DNA from: Fimenecus sp051881455
GTDB taxonomy: Bacteria; Bacillota; Clostridia; Oscillospirales; Acutalibacteraceae
Assembly: GCA_051881455.1 (NCBI GenBank)
Contig: JBJEPX010000040.1
Coordinates: forward strand, 1 to 50,827
Direction: 5' to 3'
DNA: 50,827 nt
Positions within the stretch are counted from its first letter, which is position 1. Every line of letters starts with the position of its first letter. The notes under the pieces are model-generated. The model was given only the letters and a program-made list of their open reading frames with translations, had not been told where the DNA came from and did not search any database. Below, one piece after another: positions 34,161 through 43,803 of this stretch. The position numbers were made by a program, and so were the translations under genes.

Positions 34161-35453
34161 TTACATTCGGCTTGCAACGGTATTTTTCAAATCCGCATAA
34201 AGCATTTTTTTCATTTTTGCGGCGTCATGACAGCGGTTACCGCATACATAAGCATTTTCAGCCAAAGTACCAAGCAGGGCGGGATTTTCAATACAATCCG
34301 AAAGTTTTTCAGTGAGCTCCGCCTCATTATCAGCCACCAAAGCGCAATTATTTTTCAGTAAATGGTCAATCGACGCGACATCTTTCGGTCCAACCGCCAA
34401 AATAGGTCTTGCCGCTTTAAAATAATCCACGATTTTCGTAGAAAATGACTGGCGCACAGCAAGTTTGTTTTTTAAATCCAACGCCTCTGTATGCACCAAA
34501 ATATCCGCATCGGATTGAATGTGCGGAATTTCGCTCGCCGGCACCGTACCCATCAAATACGACACGCCGTCTATATCCAAAGCCTGTTGCATTTTTGCGG
34601 TCAACGGTGTCGCCGTGTAAATACGAAGTTCCGCTTTTGTACCGTCAGCGTTAATCTTTTTCAGTGCTTTGGCAATGACCGCAAGCGACTTCCAACGATT
34701 TGTACCGATATTACCCGTAAACACCAGTTGCAATGGTGTATTGTAAGAAGTCTTCAACTGCGGCTGTTCGGAAAAATCAGCACATTTTGTCAAGACCTTA
34801 CATTCAGGCGTAAACACTTTTTCATATTCACGCTTTTGTATATCGGAAATCACATAGAGAATTTTGCATTTTTCAATAGTCTTTTTTACTTTTTTTCGCT
34901 TATGCAAGCGGTCTATCCAATAAAGCGGCGACAGAGAAAACTGCCGCAATGTATAACAGTCATCCGAAATATACCCCAGCATCGGGACATTTGTGTACTC
35001 CTGAATGAAGCAAGCTATATCGTTCAGATATGATGAATAATATACCGGCTGAAAAATTAAATCCGGCTTAAAATCATCAATAAAGTCCAATAGTTCCTGC
35101 GATTTCCAATGCCCAAATTTCCATGTTAAATCTCTTGCCCAAAACAGAACAGTCCAGCGTTTTTTTCTGGCAAATGTCTTAACATTGGATTCTTCGGCGC
35201 TTTTCTTAAAGCCCTTTAAGGCTTCAATATCTATTTTTTTGCCGGACGGACTGCGCTTATCCTTTAAATTTTTTAACAAGGATTTTTCCGAAATTTCAAA
35301 GCACGCAGAAACAATCGGATCCAAATCCGTCACCGTTCGGCAAGATATGTTTGCGAATTTCAAATCCGGAATACCCTCAAATATATTGGAAAAAGAATTG
35401 CCGAAGCTGTTTTCTTTTGACCATGGAGTATCGGAAATTACCAATATCCGCAT
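34161..35453 (-). CDS. Glycosyltransferase, GT4-like
   Basis: 430 residues. ILVISDTPWSKENSFGNSFSNIF begins the acceptor domain. A basic stretch near 185-200 (LHKRKKVKKTIEKC) may touch the membrane. The donor domain shows LVFTGNIGTNRWKSLAVIAKAL, VSYLMGTVPASEIPHIQSDADILVH, then SFSTKIVDYFKAARPILAVG. Donor unknown. It follows the GT2 gene by 4 nt. Confidence 0.83.
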   Translation of the reverse strand: MRILVISDTPWSKENSFGNSFSNIFEGIPDLKFANISCRTVTDLDPIVSACFEISEKSLLKNLKDKRSPSGKKIDIEALKGFKKSAEESNVKTFARKKRWTVLFWARDLTWKFGHWKSQELLDFIDDFKPDLIFQPVYYSSYLNDIACFIQEYTNVPMLGYISDDCYTLRQFSLSPLYWIDRLHKRKKVKKTIEKCKILYVISDIQKREYEKVFTPECKVLTKCADFSEQPQLKTSYNTPLQLVFTGNIGTNRWKSLAVIAKALKKINADGTKAELRIYTATPLTAKMQQALDIDGVSYLMGTVPASEIPHIQSDADILVHTEALDLKNKLAVRQSFSTKIVDYFKAARPILAVGPKDVASIDHLLKNNCALVADNEAELTEKLSDCIENPALLGTLAENAYVCGNRCHDAAKMKKMLYADLKNTVASRM

Positions 35454-35457
35454 TATC

Positions 35458-36447
35458 TCACCGTCCTCTATGATTCAAATAAAAGCCCAAAAACCGCGCC
35501 ATAACAGAAAATCCGAACAAGCGATAAACAAGATATGCCATACTAACTTTTTTCCCCATATGGTTTTCGGAAATCCGTTCTTTGCAAACTGCCTGAATAC
35601 GCCGCAGAATTTCAGAACGCTGTCCTTTTGTAAGTTCGGTGCGGTAACAGAGCGCACTTGCAATCAAGACATGATACATCAAATAACTCATCAATGCCTT
35701 TTGAATACGTTGGTCGCTGTTTTCAATCACATCAACGGATTTTTCCAAAATACTGCAATAGTCGCACAGATGATGATAGTCGACAGTAGCAGAAATTGAA
35801 TCTTCGCGTTGCTTTCTGTATATATAAAAATATTCATCGGAAAAAGCCATAGTCGGTAGACAAGAAAACAACCTGATTGCCCATTCCAAATCTTCGGTTT
35901 TTAAATTCTTCACAAACAGGAGTTTGTTTTCAGTTATAAATGCACGGGAAATCGCCATAGAGCACGCTGAAATCATCAGTTTATCCTCAGCTACAAGTCG
36001 ATTCAGTACACTGCACGGCTCCCCATGATTTAACTCTGACAGAGTCCGCAACGGCACATCTTCATATTTATCGCCCGATTGCTGATAGCATCTATGCCCG
36101 TACTGCACTGCATCTGCTTTTGTCTCCCTGATGATTTCTGCCAATTTAGACAGCATAGAACAATCGCATAAAAAATCATCACTGTCCACAAAACAAAGGT
36201 AGTCACCGCCGGCTGCCCGAATTCCTGCATTGCGTGCATCGGAAAGCCCGCCGTTTTCTTTATGTATCACGGAAACACGGCTGTCCTTTTCCGCGTAAGC
36301 GTCACAAAGTGCAGGACAATTATCCGGTGAGCCGTCGTCAACCAAAATCAATTCAAAATCGTCATAATCCTGCTCTAAAATGCTTTCCACGCACTGCGCT
36401 AAATACTCTTCCACATTATAAACCGGCACAATTACACTGAATTTCAT
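35458..36447 (-). CDS. Glycosyltransferase, GT2 family
   Basis: 329 residues, GT-A fold. The N-terminus is classic GT2: SVIVPVYNVEEYLAQCVESI, LILVDDGSPDNCPALCD, ENGGLSDARNAGI and the DXD-type YLCFVDSDDF near 90. The C-terminal half is of the variable capsule type. An AAGGAG ribosome site precedes the ATG. Acts on undecaprenyl-linked oligosaccharide at the cytosolic face; donor unknown. Confidence 0.9.
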   Translation of the reverse strand: MKFSVIVPVYNVEEYLAQCVESILEQDYDDFELILVDDGSPDNCPALCDAYAEKDSRVSVIHKENGGLSDARNAGIRAAGGDYLCFVDSDDFLCDCSMLSKLAEIIRETKADAVQYGHRCYQQSGDKYEDVPLRTLSELNHGEPCSVLNRLVAEDKLMISACSMAISRAFITENKLLFVKNLKTEDLEWAIRLFSCLPTMAFSDEYFYIYRKQREDSISATVDYHHLCDYCSILEKSVDVIENSDQRIQKALMSYLMYHVLIASALCYRTELTKGQRSEILRRIQAVCKERISENHMGKKVSMAYLVYRLFGFSVMARFLGFYLNHRGR

Positions 36448-36456
36448 AAGAACTCC

Positions 36457-38334
36457 TTACGATTCAAAATAGTTGGCGTACCATTTTTCAAATACATAAA
36501 TCGCCCACAGTATGCCGTTATGGTTGCGTTTCCCCGAAAGATGCTCTTGCAAAAGCAACTGCACATAATCGGGATTGAGCAAGCCCTGCTTTTCTAAAAT
36601 GACCGGATCTAAAGCTGCCGTAAGTTCCTCGCGCAACTCATTTTTCAACCAGTCTGCCATCGGTACGGAAAAACCTTTTTTGGGTGCCGTCAACAGTTTT
36701 TCGGGAATTAAATCCGAAAAAGTTTCTTTTAAAATAATCTTTTTATTTCCCGATTTGATTTTAAAATCCGCAGGAATTTTCGCCGCTAATTCCACAACAT
36801 CCGGATACAACACAGGCACTCTGGTTTCCAAAGATGCCAGCATACTGGCTCTATCGACTTTGAAAAGCATATCGCCTTCCAAAACCACCTTCAAATCGGT
36901 GTAAAGCGTTCTATCCACTTCACAGGCAGAATCGGCATACCGATCGTAATACGCTCTAATAAAATTCAAAGCGTCACTGCCGTCATACCGCAAAAGTTGA
37001 TTTATGGTATCGCATTTTGCTCCGAGACACATTAAATTTCTGCGTTGTGTAAAAATATCCGCACGGCTGTTTTCAATCACCTTATTTGCTTTGCGCACCA
37101 ACGCATGGTTGGCAGGCAGTAGACGCACCGCAGGTTCAATCACACCTTTGCGCATAAGTCGAGGCAGTTTATTGTATAAATCGCTGTAATAGCCAATTAA
37201 ATATTTATCATATCCTGCAAACAGTTCATCACCCGCATCGCCTGTTAAAACCACTTTAACCTCCTGCCGTGCAAGTTGTGACACCGTGTAGGTCGGGATA
37301 AGCGAAGAATCGGCAAACGGCTCGTCCATATTGGCAAGCAACCGGTCAATATTATTCAGCATATTTTTATAGTCGATAAAATAAACATGGTGATTGGTAC
37401 GGTGCTGCTTTGACGCCAACGCGGCACGGTCGCTTTCGTCGTAATTCTTATCCCGAAAACCAATCGTAAATGTGTTTACCGGCGCGTCGGAAATCGAAGA
37501 CATAATACCGGTAATAATCGTGGAATCAATACCTCCGCTCAAAAATGCGCCTATAGGCACATCGGAAACCATACAATGCTCTACTGCATCAAATAAAGTC
37601 TTGCGAAGCACCCTCTTGCACTCGTCGTAATCGGTAATTTTATCTTTTTCATTGTAAACTACATCCCAATATGGTGCCGTTTCGATTTCGCCCGCTTCGG
37701 AAACGGTCATATAATGTGCAGCAGGCAGTTTATAAACATTTTCCAGTATTGTCAACGGTGCGGGAATGTATGTCAGCATTAAATACTGAGCAAATGCAGT
37801 TTTGTTAATCCGTTTTTCAATTAGATTTGTGGAAAATATGCTTTTTAATTCCGATGCAAAAATAAATGCATTTTCGGTTTTTGTGTAATATAAAGGCTTT
37901 TCACCGATTCTGTCACGGGCAAGGAACAACGATCCGTCATTTAAATTATAAATGGCAAATGCAAACATACCTTTCAGTACATTTGTGCAATCCTTGCCGT
38001 ATTCCTCAAAAGCGTGTAAAACAACCTCTGTATCTGATTCGGTATGAAAAATATGTCCTTTCTCCAAAAGCGTTTTGCGAATGTCACGGTAGTTATAAAT
38101 TTCTCCGTTAAATACGATTTTGAGAGTACCATCCTCATTTGTAATTGGCTGCTTACCCGTGGAAAGGTCAATAATTGACAGTCTTGTCATACCGATTGCC
38201 ATGTGCGAATCCGTATAATTTCCGTTATCATCGGGACCGCGGTGGTAAATACGCCCGTTCATTTCATTGATTAACTTTTCATTTAGGTCTTTTTCGCTGT
38301 TTTTAAAAAATTCAAAACCGTTAATACCACACAT
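36457..38334 (-). CDS. asnB: Asparagine synthetase-like glutamine amidotransferase
   Basis: 625 residues. The N-terminal class II glutaminase begins MCGINGF with the catalytic Cys2, then NEMNGRIYHRGPDDNG and NGEIYNYRDIR. The C-terminal ATP-pyrophosphatase synthetase domain has the PP-loop SGGIDSTIITG near 265 and LTGDAGDELFAGYDKY near 355. By sequence alone this is asparagine synthetase B. In surface-sugar clusters the same family is proposed to amidate hexuronic acids (WbpS beside WbpO/WbpP in Pseudomonas O6). Here it sits directly after a WbpO/WbpP-like pair, so a sugar-amide role is a reasonable inference, not shown. A small hairpin (38355-38372) lies just upstream of its ribosome site. 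Confidence 0.88.
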   Translation of the reverse strand: MCGINGFEFFKNSEKDLNEKLINEMNGRIYHRGPDDNGNYTDSHMAIGMTRLSIIDLSTGKQPITNEDGTLKIVFNGEIYNYRDIRKTLLEKGHIFHTESDTEVVLHAFEEYGKDCTNVLKGMFAFAIYNLNDGSLFLARDRIGEKPLYYTKTENAFIFASELKSIFSTNLIEKRINKTAFAQYLMLTYIPAPLTILENVYKLPAAHYMTVSEAGEIETAPYWDVVYNEKDKITDYDECKRVLRKTLFDAVEHCMVSDVPIGAFLSGGIDSTIITGIMSSISDAPVNTFTIGFRDKNYDESDRAALASKQHRTNHHVYFIDYKNMLNNIDRLLANMDEPFADSSLIPTYTVSQLARQEVKVVLTGDAGDELFAGYDKYLIGYYSDLYNKLPRLMRKGVIEPAVRLLPANHALVRKANKVIENSRADIFTQRRNLMCLGAKCDTINQLLRYDGSDALNFIRAYYDRYADSACEVDRTLYTDLKVVLEGDMLFKVDRASMLASLETRVPVLYPDVVELAAKIPADFKIKSGNKKIILKETFSDLIPEKLLTAPKKGFSVPMADWLKNELREELTAALDPVILEKQGLLNPDYVQLLLQEHLSGKRNHNGILWAIYVFEKWYANYFES

Positions 38335-38429
38335 AGAACTACTCCTGTTTTTTTGATTTCCGCCTGGAAATCACGCGCAAATATTTATGAACGGAAAAGT
38401 GTAGGGTATATGACTAATATGTGCTTCCG

Positions 38430-39404
38430 TCACAAATTCTCCTTATACCACTCTATTGCGAGCTTTATTCCGTCTTGGAAACTGTATTCGGGGTCATAGC
38501 CTAACAGGCGTTTTGCTTTTGAAATGTCAGCGTTTGAATGCTTGATGTCACCCTTACGGTCAGGGCCGAAATTCGGCTCGATATTGACGCCGAGAGCTTT
38601 TGTAAGCCCATAGTAAATGTCAATCAGATATTCTCTGCCGCCGTAAGCAATATTGTACGCCTCGCCTGCTGCTTCGTGGGGGGCAAGACAAGCCTTTAAG
38701 TTTGCCTCAATAACGTTGTCAATATAGGTAAAATCACGGCTTTGTTTGCCGTCACCGTTGATGGTGGGTGTTTCGCCGTGCATTAACTGTTTTAAAAACT
38801 TCGGGATAACCGCCGCATATGCGCCGTCGGGGTCCTGCCGACGCCCGAATACATTGAAATAACGCATACCGTAGGTATCCAAACCGTAAAGCTTGGTATA
38901 GAGCTTTGCCCATTCCTCGTCACAGCGTTTTGTAAGCGCATAGGGGGAAAGAAGATTTCCCTCTCTGCCCTCGGTTTTAGGCAAATTCGGCTCGTCACCG
39001 TAAACGGAAGAAGAGGAAGCGTATACAAACTTTTTCACGCCGTTTTGACGTGCCGCTTCCAGCATATTCAAAGTGCCTTCAATATTGTTTCTGCAATAAA
39101 ACAGCGGCATTTCAATGGAACGGGGAACACTGCCCCACGCCGCCTGATTGAGAACATAATCCACACCCTTACAGGCTTCCATACAAGTGTCTAAATCCTT
39201 GATATCGCCTTTTATAAAGGTGTAATTCGGATTACCTTTAAACAAATCCACATTTTCCTGCTTACCTGTGGAGAGGTCGTCAAGTGCTTTTACTTTACAG
39301 CCTTTTTCGAGAATTGCCTCGCAAAGATTTGAACCGATAAAGCCCGCCGCACCTGTAACAAGAAAGGTTGTATTTTCGGGAAAGGTTAATTCTTTATAGC
39401 CCAT
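38430..39404 (-). CDS. UDP-N-acetylhexosamine(uronate) 4-epimerase, WbpP/TviC-like
   Basis: 324 residues, extended SDR fold. FLVTGAAGFIGSNLCEAIL binds NAD. AAWGSVPRSIEMP is the WbpP-type loop, YASSSSVYGDEP and SPYALTKRCDE (YxxxK) are catalytic, and YFNVFGRRQDPDGAYAAVIP is the substrate loop of epimerases acting on N-acetyl sugars. With the dehydrogenase just upstream it would give UDP-GalNAcA from UDP-GlcNAc, in either order. The pair resembles TviB/TviC of Vi antigen and WbpO/WbpP of Pseudomonas O6. GalE activity cannot be excluded. Confidence 0.88.
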   Translation of the reverse strand: MGYKELTFPENTTFLVTGAAGFIGSNLCEAILEKGCKVKALDDLSTGKQENVDLFKGNPNYTFIKGDIKDLDTCMEACKGVDYVLNQAAWGSVPRSIEMPLFYCRNNIEGTLNMLEAARQNGVKKFVYASSSSVYGDEPNLPKTEGREGNLLSPYALTKRCDEEWAKLYTKLYGLDTYGMRYFNVFGRRQDPDGAYAAVIPKFLKQLMHGETPTINGDGKQSRDFTYIDNVIEANLKACLAPHEAAGEAYNIAYGGREYLIDIYYGLTKALGVNIEPNFGPDRKGDIKHSNADISKAKRLLGYDPEYSFQDGIKLAIEWYKENL

Positions 39405-39407
39405 AAA

Positions 39408-40727
39408 TTATAATCTCCAATAGTTATATCCTGCCGCTTCGTATGCTTTGCGGTCAAGAAGTCCTTTGATATCCACAAGCACTTTTGTGCTGTTGTCGCC
39501 CGCTTTGAACATCTTGTCAAAGTCGGCGGCAGCAAGGTCTTTGAACTGCTCATGCGCCACTGCCAAAATCACAGCATCGCAGTCTTTAATCGTTTTCATA
39601 TCGACAAACTCAATGCCGTAGAGTCTCTTTGCCTCGTCTGCATCAGCGGCAGGGTCGGCAATTTCGGCAGTAATGCCGTACTCCTGAAGTTCTTTATAGA
39701 TATCAATAATTTTGGTATTACGCGTATCGGGGCAGTTTTCCTTGAAAGTAAAGCCGAGAATTGCTACCTTTGCATTCTTAATGGAAACATCGGCTTTGAT
39801 TAAGTTCTTGACGGTACTTTCCGCAACATATTTGCCCATATCGTCATTGATGCGTCTGCCCGACAGAATAATCTGGCTGTGATAGCCCATTTCCTCCGCC
39901 TTGTAGGTGAGGTAGTAGGGGTCAACACCGATGCAGTGGCCGCCAACAAGGCCGGGATAGAATTTTAAGAAATTCCATTTTGTGCCCGCCGCTTTCAAAA
40001 CAGACTGTGTATCAATTCCCATTTTATTGAAGATAATGGAAAGCTCGTTCATAAAGGCGATATTGATGTCGCGCTGGCTGTTTTCAATGACCTTTGCTGC
40101 CTCGGCAACCTTAATGTTCTCGGCACGGTGCACACCCGCTTCAACAACCAATTCATATACCTTTGCAACCTCGTCCAAGGTTTCTTCGTCCATACCGCTG
40201 ACGATTTTGGTAATGGTTTCGAGTCTATGTACTTTATCACCGGGGTTGATGCGCTCAGGGCTGTAACCTACTTTGAAATCCACGCCGCATTTTAATCCCG
40301 ACTCTCTTTCCAAAATCGGCACGCAAACATCTTCTGTAACACCGGGATATACGGTACTCTCATACACAACGATAGAACCTTTTTGGAGATTGCGGCCCAC
40401 AATTTCGGAAGCGCCTTCCACAGGTGTCAAATCGGGTGTATGGTCATCGTTTACAGGCGTGGGCACGGCAACGATGTGGAATTTCGCCTCACGAAGTTTT
40501 GCTTCATCGGCAGTGAAATCTACCGCACAGGCTTTGATTGCCTCGTTGCCCACCTCATTTGTGGGGTCAATGCCGTTTTTGTAAAGCTCAATTTTTTTGG
40601 CGTTCAGGTCAAAACCGACCACTTTCACCTTTTTGGAAAAGGCAACAGCAATGGGCATACCCACATAGCCAAGGCCTACCAATGAAATTTTTTCTTCACC
40701 GTTTAAAATTTTCTCATACAAGGACAT
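39408..40727 (-). CDS. UDP-N-acetyl-hexosamine 6-dehydrogenase, WbpO/TviB-like
   Basis: 439 residues; NAD-dependent four-electron oxidation of C6 to a carboxylate. SLVGLGYVGMPIAVAFSKK opens the Rossmann domain, AVPTPVNDDHTPDL and YESTVYPGVTEDVC follow, and the catalytic cysteine is C265 in GGHCIGVDPYYL. The central AGTKWNFLKFYPGLVGGHC and C-terminal ILGFTFKENCPDTRNTK match the TviB/WbpO branch. The start was moved from 40751 to the ATG at 40727, which has AGGAG 8 nt upstream. It overlaps the preceding glycosyltransferase gene by 14 nt. Confidence 0.9.
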   Translation of the reverse strand: MSLYEKILNGEEKISLVGLGYVGMPIAVAFSKKVKVVGFDLNAKKIELYKNGIDPTNEVGNEAIKACAVDFTADEAKLREAKFHIVAVPTPVNDDHTPDLTPVEGASEIVGRNLQKGSIVVYESTVYPGVTEDVCVPILERESGLKCGVDFKVGYSPERINPGDKVHRLETITKIVSGMDEETLDEVAKVYELVVEAGVHRAENIKVAEAAKVIENSQRDINIAFMNELSIIFNKMGIDTQSVLKAAGTKWNFLKFYPGLVGGHCIGVDPYYLTYKAEEMGYHSQIILSGRRINDDMGKYVAESTVKNLIKADVSIKNAKVAILGFTFKENCPDTRNTKIIDIYKELQEYGITAEIADPAADADEAKRLYGIEFVDMKTIKDCDAVILAVAHEQFKDLAAADFDKMFKAGDNSTKVLVDIKGLLDRKAYEAAGYNYWRL

Positions 40728-41841
40728 ATTCTTTCTCCTCTTCCTTTGCAATTTGTTCTATGTAAGCGTTCGCTACAAAATTCCTGTCAAATTCGCGTTC
40801 CATTTTCCGCCTGCCGCGCTTGCCCATTTCGACCTGACGGTCATATGGCGTGTTGAGCAGATTTTCCATCGCCTGTGCAAGGGACTCCGCGTCTTGCACT
40901 CGACAGCCGAAGCCTGTAACACCTTCTTCAAAAGTTTCGCGGCAACCGGGAATATCGGTTGCAATCACCGGTCTGCCCGTTGCGGCCGCTTCGAGCAAGA
41001 CATTCGCCATTCCCTCGTGATATGATGGGTGCACTAGGCAATTACATTTCCTTACAAGGTCATGCACCTCAGCCTGCGTTTTTTGACCATGGTAAATGAT
41101 AATACCGCGCTCATGCAAATCGTCTACCCGATTTTTCAATGCGTCCTCTTCATACCAACCGACCACATGAAATTCCGTGTTTGGATATTTCTGCTTGATT
41201 TTTTCGGCGGCATCAAAAAACTCATTATAGCCTTTATCGGCGCGAATGCGGGACACCATAATAAATTTGGTTACACCGTCATCCGCAGGAAAATCCTCGT
41301 AAGTCTGCATTTGTAAATTCACACCGGAACCCGGTAAAATCCGAATAGGCGTTTGCGGAGAAATCACACCGGCTTCCAACATTCTTTTATAATTTTCGTT
41401 GTTTTGAAAGAAAACACACGAGGAATCCTTATATGCATATTTTTGCAATGTCAAAATCAGTTTTGACAAAACGCTTTTCCTTTGCAACACACTGCCCAAT
41501 CCCGTGATATTGTTAATATACGGTGTTTTTGTGCTTTGGCAGGCGAAGCTGCCGTAAATATTCGGCTTAACCGTATATGTCAGCACCACATCGGGTTCGT
41601 ATTTCTGAATTAACGCCTTACACGCTTGCAAGAGTTTTAAATCTTCCAGCACATTTTTACCGTGGCGGCTGACTGCGATATTCACCGTTTCGCAACCCAT
41701 TTGTTCTAATTCCTCAGCGTGCTCTCCCAGCGGATAACAGACAATCACTTGAAAGTTTTGCCGTAGGAAAGCCCGCAGAATTTCTTTTCGGAAATGAATG
41801 ATGGTACTCTCCTCATTTGCGAGTATTAAAACCTTAGCCAT
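40714..41841 (-). CDS. Glycosyltransferase, GT4 family (PglA-like)
   Basis: 375 residues. VLILANEESTIIHFRKEILRAF and DVVLTYTVKPNIYGS followed by INNITGLGSVLQ are characteristic of GT4 enzymes that add the second sugar to a lipid-linked monosaccharide. The donor domain has MVSRIRADKGYNEFFDAAE, FHVVGWYEE, and HPSYHEGMANVLLEAAATGRPVI. As the first glycosyltransferase after the initiating enzyme, it may add sugar two. It overlaps both neighbours. Confidence 0.86.
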   Translation of the reverse strand: MAKVLILANEESTIIHFRKEILRAFLRQNFQVIVCYPLGEHAEELEQMGCETVNIAVSRHGKNVLEDLKLLQACKALIQKYEPDVVLTYTVKPNIYGSFACQSTKTPYINNITGLGSVLQRKSVLSKLILTLQKYAYKDSSCVFFQNNENYKRMLEAGVISPQTPIRILPGSGVNLQMQTYEDFPADDGVTKFIMVSRIRADKGYNEFFDAAEKIKQKYPNTEFHVVGWYEEDALKNRVDDLHERGIIIYHGQKTQAEVHDLVRKCNCLVHPSYHEGMANVLLEAAATGRPVIATDIPGCRETFEEGVTGFGCRVQDAESLAQAMENLLNTPYDRQVEMGKRGRRKMEREFDRNFVANAYIEQIAKEEEKEYVLV

Positions 41842-42760
41842 TGTTCAACGCCTTCACAATCTTTTCTGCAATTTGTTTTGCGGACATTCCGTACTGTTCA
41901 CGCAGATACGCTTGGTTGCCGACCCGCGTTGCATACATATCCTGCATACCGATACGCATTAAATATGCCTTTTTAGACGGCATTTCCGCCATCACTTCCG
42001 CAACGGCACTGCCGAAACCGCCGACGATATTATGTTCCTCACAGGTCACAATCAAATCAAAATCCTTCGCACATGCGCAAATGACATCTTTGTCAATAGG
42101 TTTCACGGTGGGGAAAGTATAGACGGCAGGCGAAATTCCTTGCTGTTTCAGCAAATCGTATGCGCCCTGCACCTCTTCAAAAATCGCTCCCGTGGAAAAA
42201 ATTGCAATTTTTTCACCGTCGTGCACGGGAATGGCTTTCCCGATTTGGAAATTCTCTATACGGTCATGAATCCGCTTTTCGCCGCCTCTGCCAAGACGCA
42301 GATAGCAAGTACCATCGTATTGCGCGATTGCCTTTGTCGCCTCCTGCGCCTCCACCAAATCACCGGGCGCCATCACCACAACATCAGGCAATGCACGAAG
42401 AATGGCAATATCCTCGGTTGCATGGTGACTCATTCCCAACGAGCCGTACACAAATCCGCCGCCGATACATACGATTTTAACATTCGCGTTGTGATACGCA
42501 CAATCGTTACGGATTTGCTCTAAACAGCGAAGCGTGGGAAAGTTTCCGATGGAATAGGTAAATACCGTTTTCCCTTCTAATGCCATACCTGCGGCGACCG
42601 TTGTCATATTCTGCTCTGCAATCCCTGCGTTGGTAAACTGATCGGGCAACTGCTCCCAAAACGGCTTTAACACGCCGAACCCAAGGTCGCCTGTAACCAA
42701 TTCTATGTTTTTATCTTCTTTTGCTATTTCTACCAATGTTTTAACAAATGTATCTCGCAT
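41834..42760 (-). CDS. Transketolase-like protein, C-terminal half (pyrimidine-binding subunit)
   Basis: 308 residues, comprising the Pyr domain and C-terminal domain of a split transketolase. VTGDLGFGV at 23-31 and NAGIAEQNM with the cofactor-activating glutamate E49 are clear. GGGFVYGSLGMSHHATEDIA near 110 and LRLGRGGEKR near 165 follow. It needs the N-terminal partner encoded just upstream (14 bp apart) to make a ThDP site at the interface. Its place in a polysaccharide operon beside an aldo/keto reductase suggests sugar carbon-chain building, not general pentose phosphate flux. That is inference. It overlaps the next gene by 8 nt. Confidence 0.9.
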   Translation of the reverse strand: MRDTFVKTLVEIAKEDKNIELVTGDLGFGVLKPFWEQLPDQFTNAGIAEQNMTTVAAGMALEGKTVFTYSIGNFPTLRCLEQIRNDCAYHNANVKIVCIGGGFVYGSLGMSHHATEDIAILRALPDVVVMAPGDLVEAQEATKAIAQYDGTCYLRLGRGGEKRIHDRIENFQIGKAIPVHDGEKIAIFSTGAIFEEVQGAYDLLKQQGISPAVYTFPTVKPIDKDVICACAKDFDLIVTCEEHNIVGGFGSAVAEVMAEMPSKKAYLMRIGMQDMYATRVGNQAYLREQYGMSAKQIAEKIVKALNNG

Positions 42761-42773
42761 ACTGTTCCCTCCC

Positions 42774-43784
42774 TTACACCTTATGCTCTCTTTCGCCGCT
42801 TGCGGGTGTCGCTTCTACGCGGCGCATTTTCTCGGGATAGGTTGTATTCCAAGTGTACGAAAATGTGTGGTCATTGCCGATATCGTCCTGTGGGGTGGGA
42901 CTTACGGGATTTTCTATCCCGTCCGGCGTATACGGGTCGGTAACACCCGCAGGCATATGTGCATGCAATTCCGAAACGGCGGTATCATATTCCCAGCCGT
43001 CATGGGGGAAACGGTAATGCCAAAGAATATCGTTTTGCATATAGGAAACGCCGCATCCTTTTACGGTATTGGCAATAATCACTGTCGGCTTATGGTCGGA
43101 TTTCTCGGCATTCTGTGCCGCTTGCTGAAATGCGTTGTGCAGCGCCGTATGGTCATTGCCGTCGATTTCCAGCACATGCCAACCGAAAGCACGCCACTTG
43201 TCGCCGAAATCTTCCAATTCAATGGTGTTCTCATTAAAATCAAGACTTTGCATATGGTTGTGGTCCACAATCGCCACCAGATTATTTAAGCGGAAATGGT
43301 TGGCGAACATCGCCGCCTCCCATACGGAGCCTTCGTCGCATTCCCCGTCGCCCAAAACCACATACGCCTTGTGGGTTTTGCCGTCTTTTTTTGCGGCATA
43401 CGCCATACCGACTGCGGCGGAAAGTCCGTGTCCCAATGAGCCGGTGGAAAAATCCACACCGGGCAAATGGTGCGACACATGTCCTGACAGCCGACTGCCG
43501 TTTTGATAATGCGTTTTCAGTTCTTCCACTGCAAAGAAGCCGCTTTCTGCAAGCGCGGCATAAATCGCCGCCCCCGCGTGCCCCTTGCTGAGAATAAAGC
43601 GGTCACGGTCTGCCCGATCGGGAATGTCGGGTGAAACATGCATAACATCCGCATACAGCACGGCAATAATATCCGCTACGGACAAAACGGCGCCTATATG
43701 ACTGCCGCCGGAAAGGTGCGTCATTTCAACACCGTGGCGTCGGATTAGCCAAGCAAGTTGTTCGCTGGTATATTTTGTGTTCAT
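42774..43784 (-). CDS. Transketolase-like protein, N-terminal half (ThDP-binding subunit)
   Basis: 336 residues, the PP domain of a split transketolase. LSKGHAGAAIYAALAE near 66, STGSLGHGLSAAVGMA near 113, and the ThDP/metal motif starting GDGECDEGSVWE at 145 and ending at N168 (RLNN) are all present. With the C-terminal subunit it would move a two-carbon ketol group between sugars. Family members of this size are often annotated simply as transketolase subunit A. GGGAGT precedes the ATG. Confidence 0.92.
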   Translation of the reverse strand: MNTKYTSEQLAWLIRRHGVEMTHLSGGSHIGAVLSVADIIAVLYADVMHVSPDIPDRADRDRFILSKGHAGAAIYAALAESGFFAVEELKTHYQNGSRLSGHVSHHLPGVDFSTGSLGHGLSAAVGMAYAAKKDGKTHKAYVVLGDGECDEGSVWEAAMFANHFRLNNLVAIVDHNHMQSLDFNENTIELEDFGDKWRAFGWHVLEIDGNDHTALHNAFQQAAQNAEKSDHKPTVIIANTVKGCGVSYMQNDILWHYRFPHDGWEYDTAVSELHAHMPAGVTDPYTPDGIENPVSPTPQDDIGNDHTFSYTWNTTYPEKMRRVEATPASGEREHKV

Positions 43785-43803
43785 TTTTTACTCCCTCTCC
43801 GTT

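Noticed and set aside
38355..38372. GATTTCC/GGAAATC hairpin before asnB as a terminator
   Set aside because: On the coding strand it is followed by A residues and the asnB ribosome site, not by a T-run.
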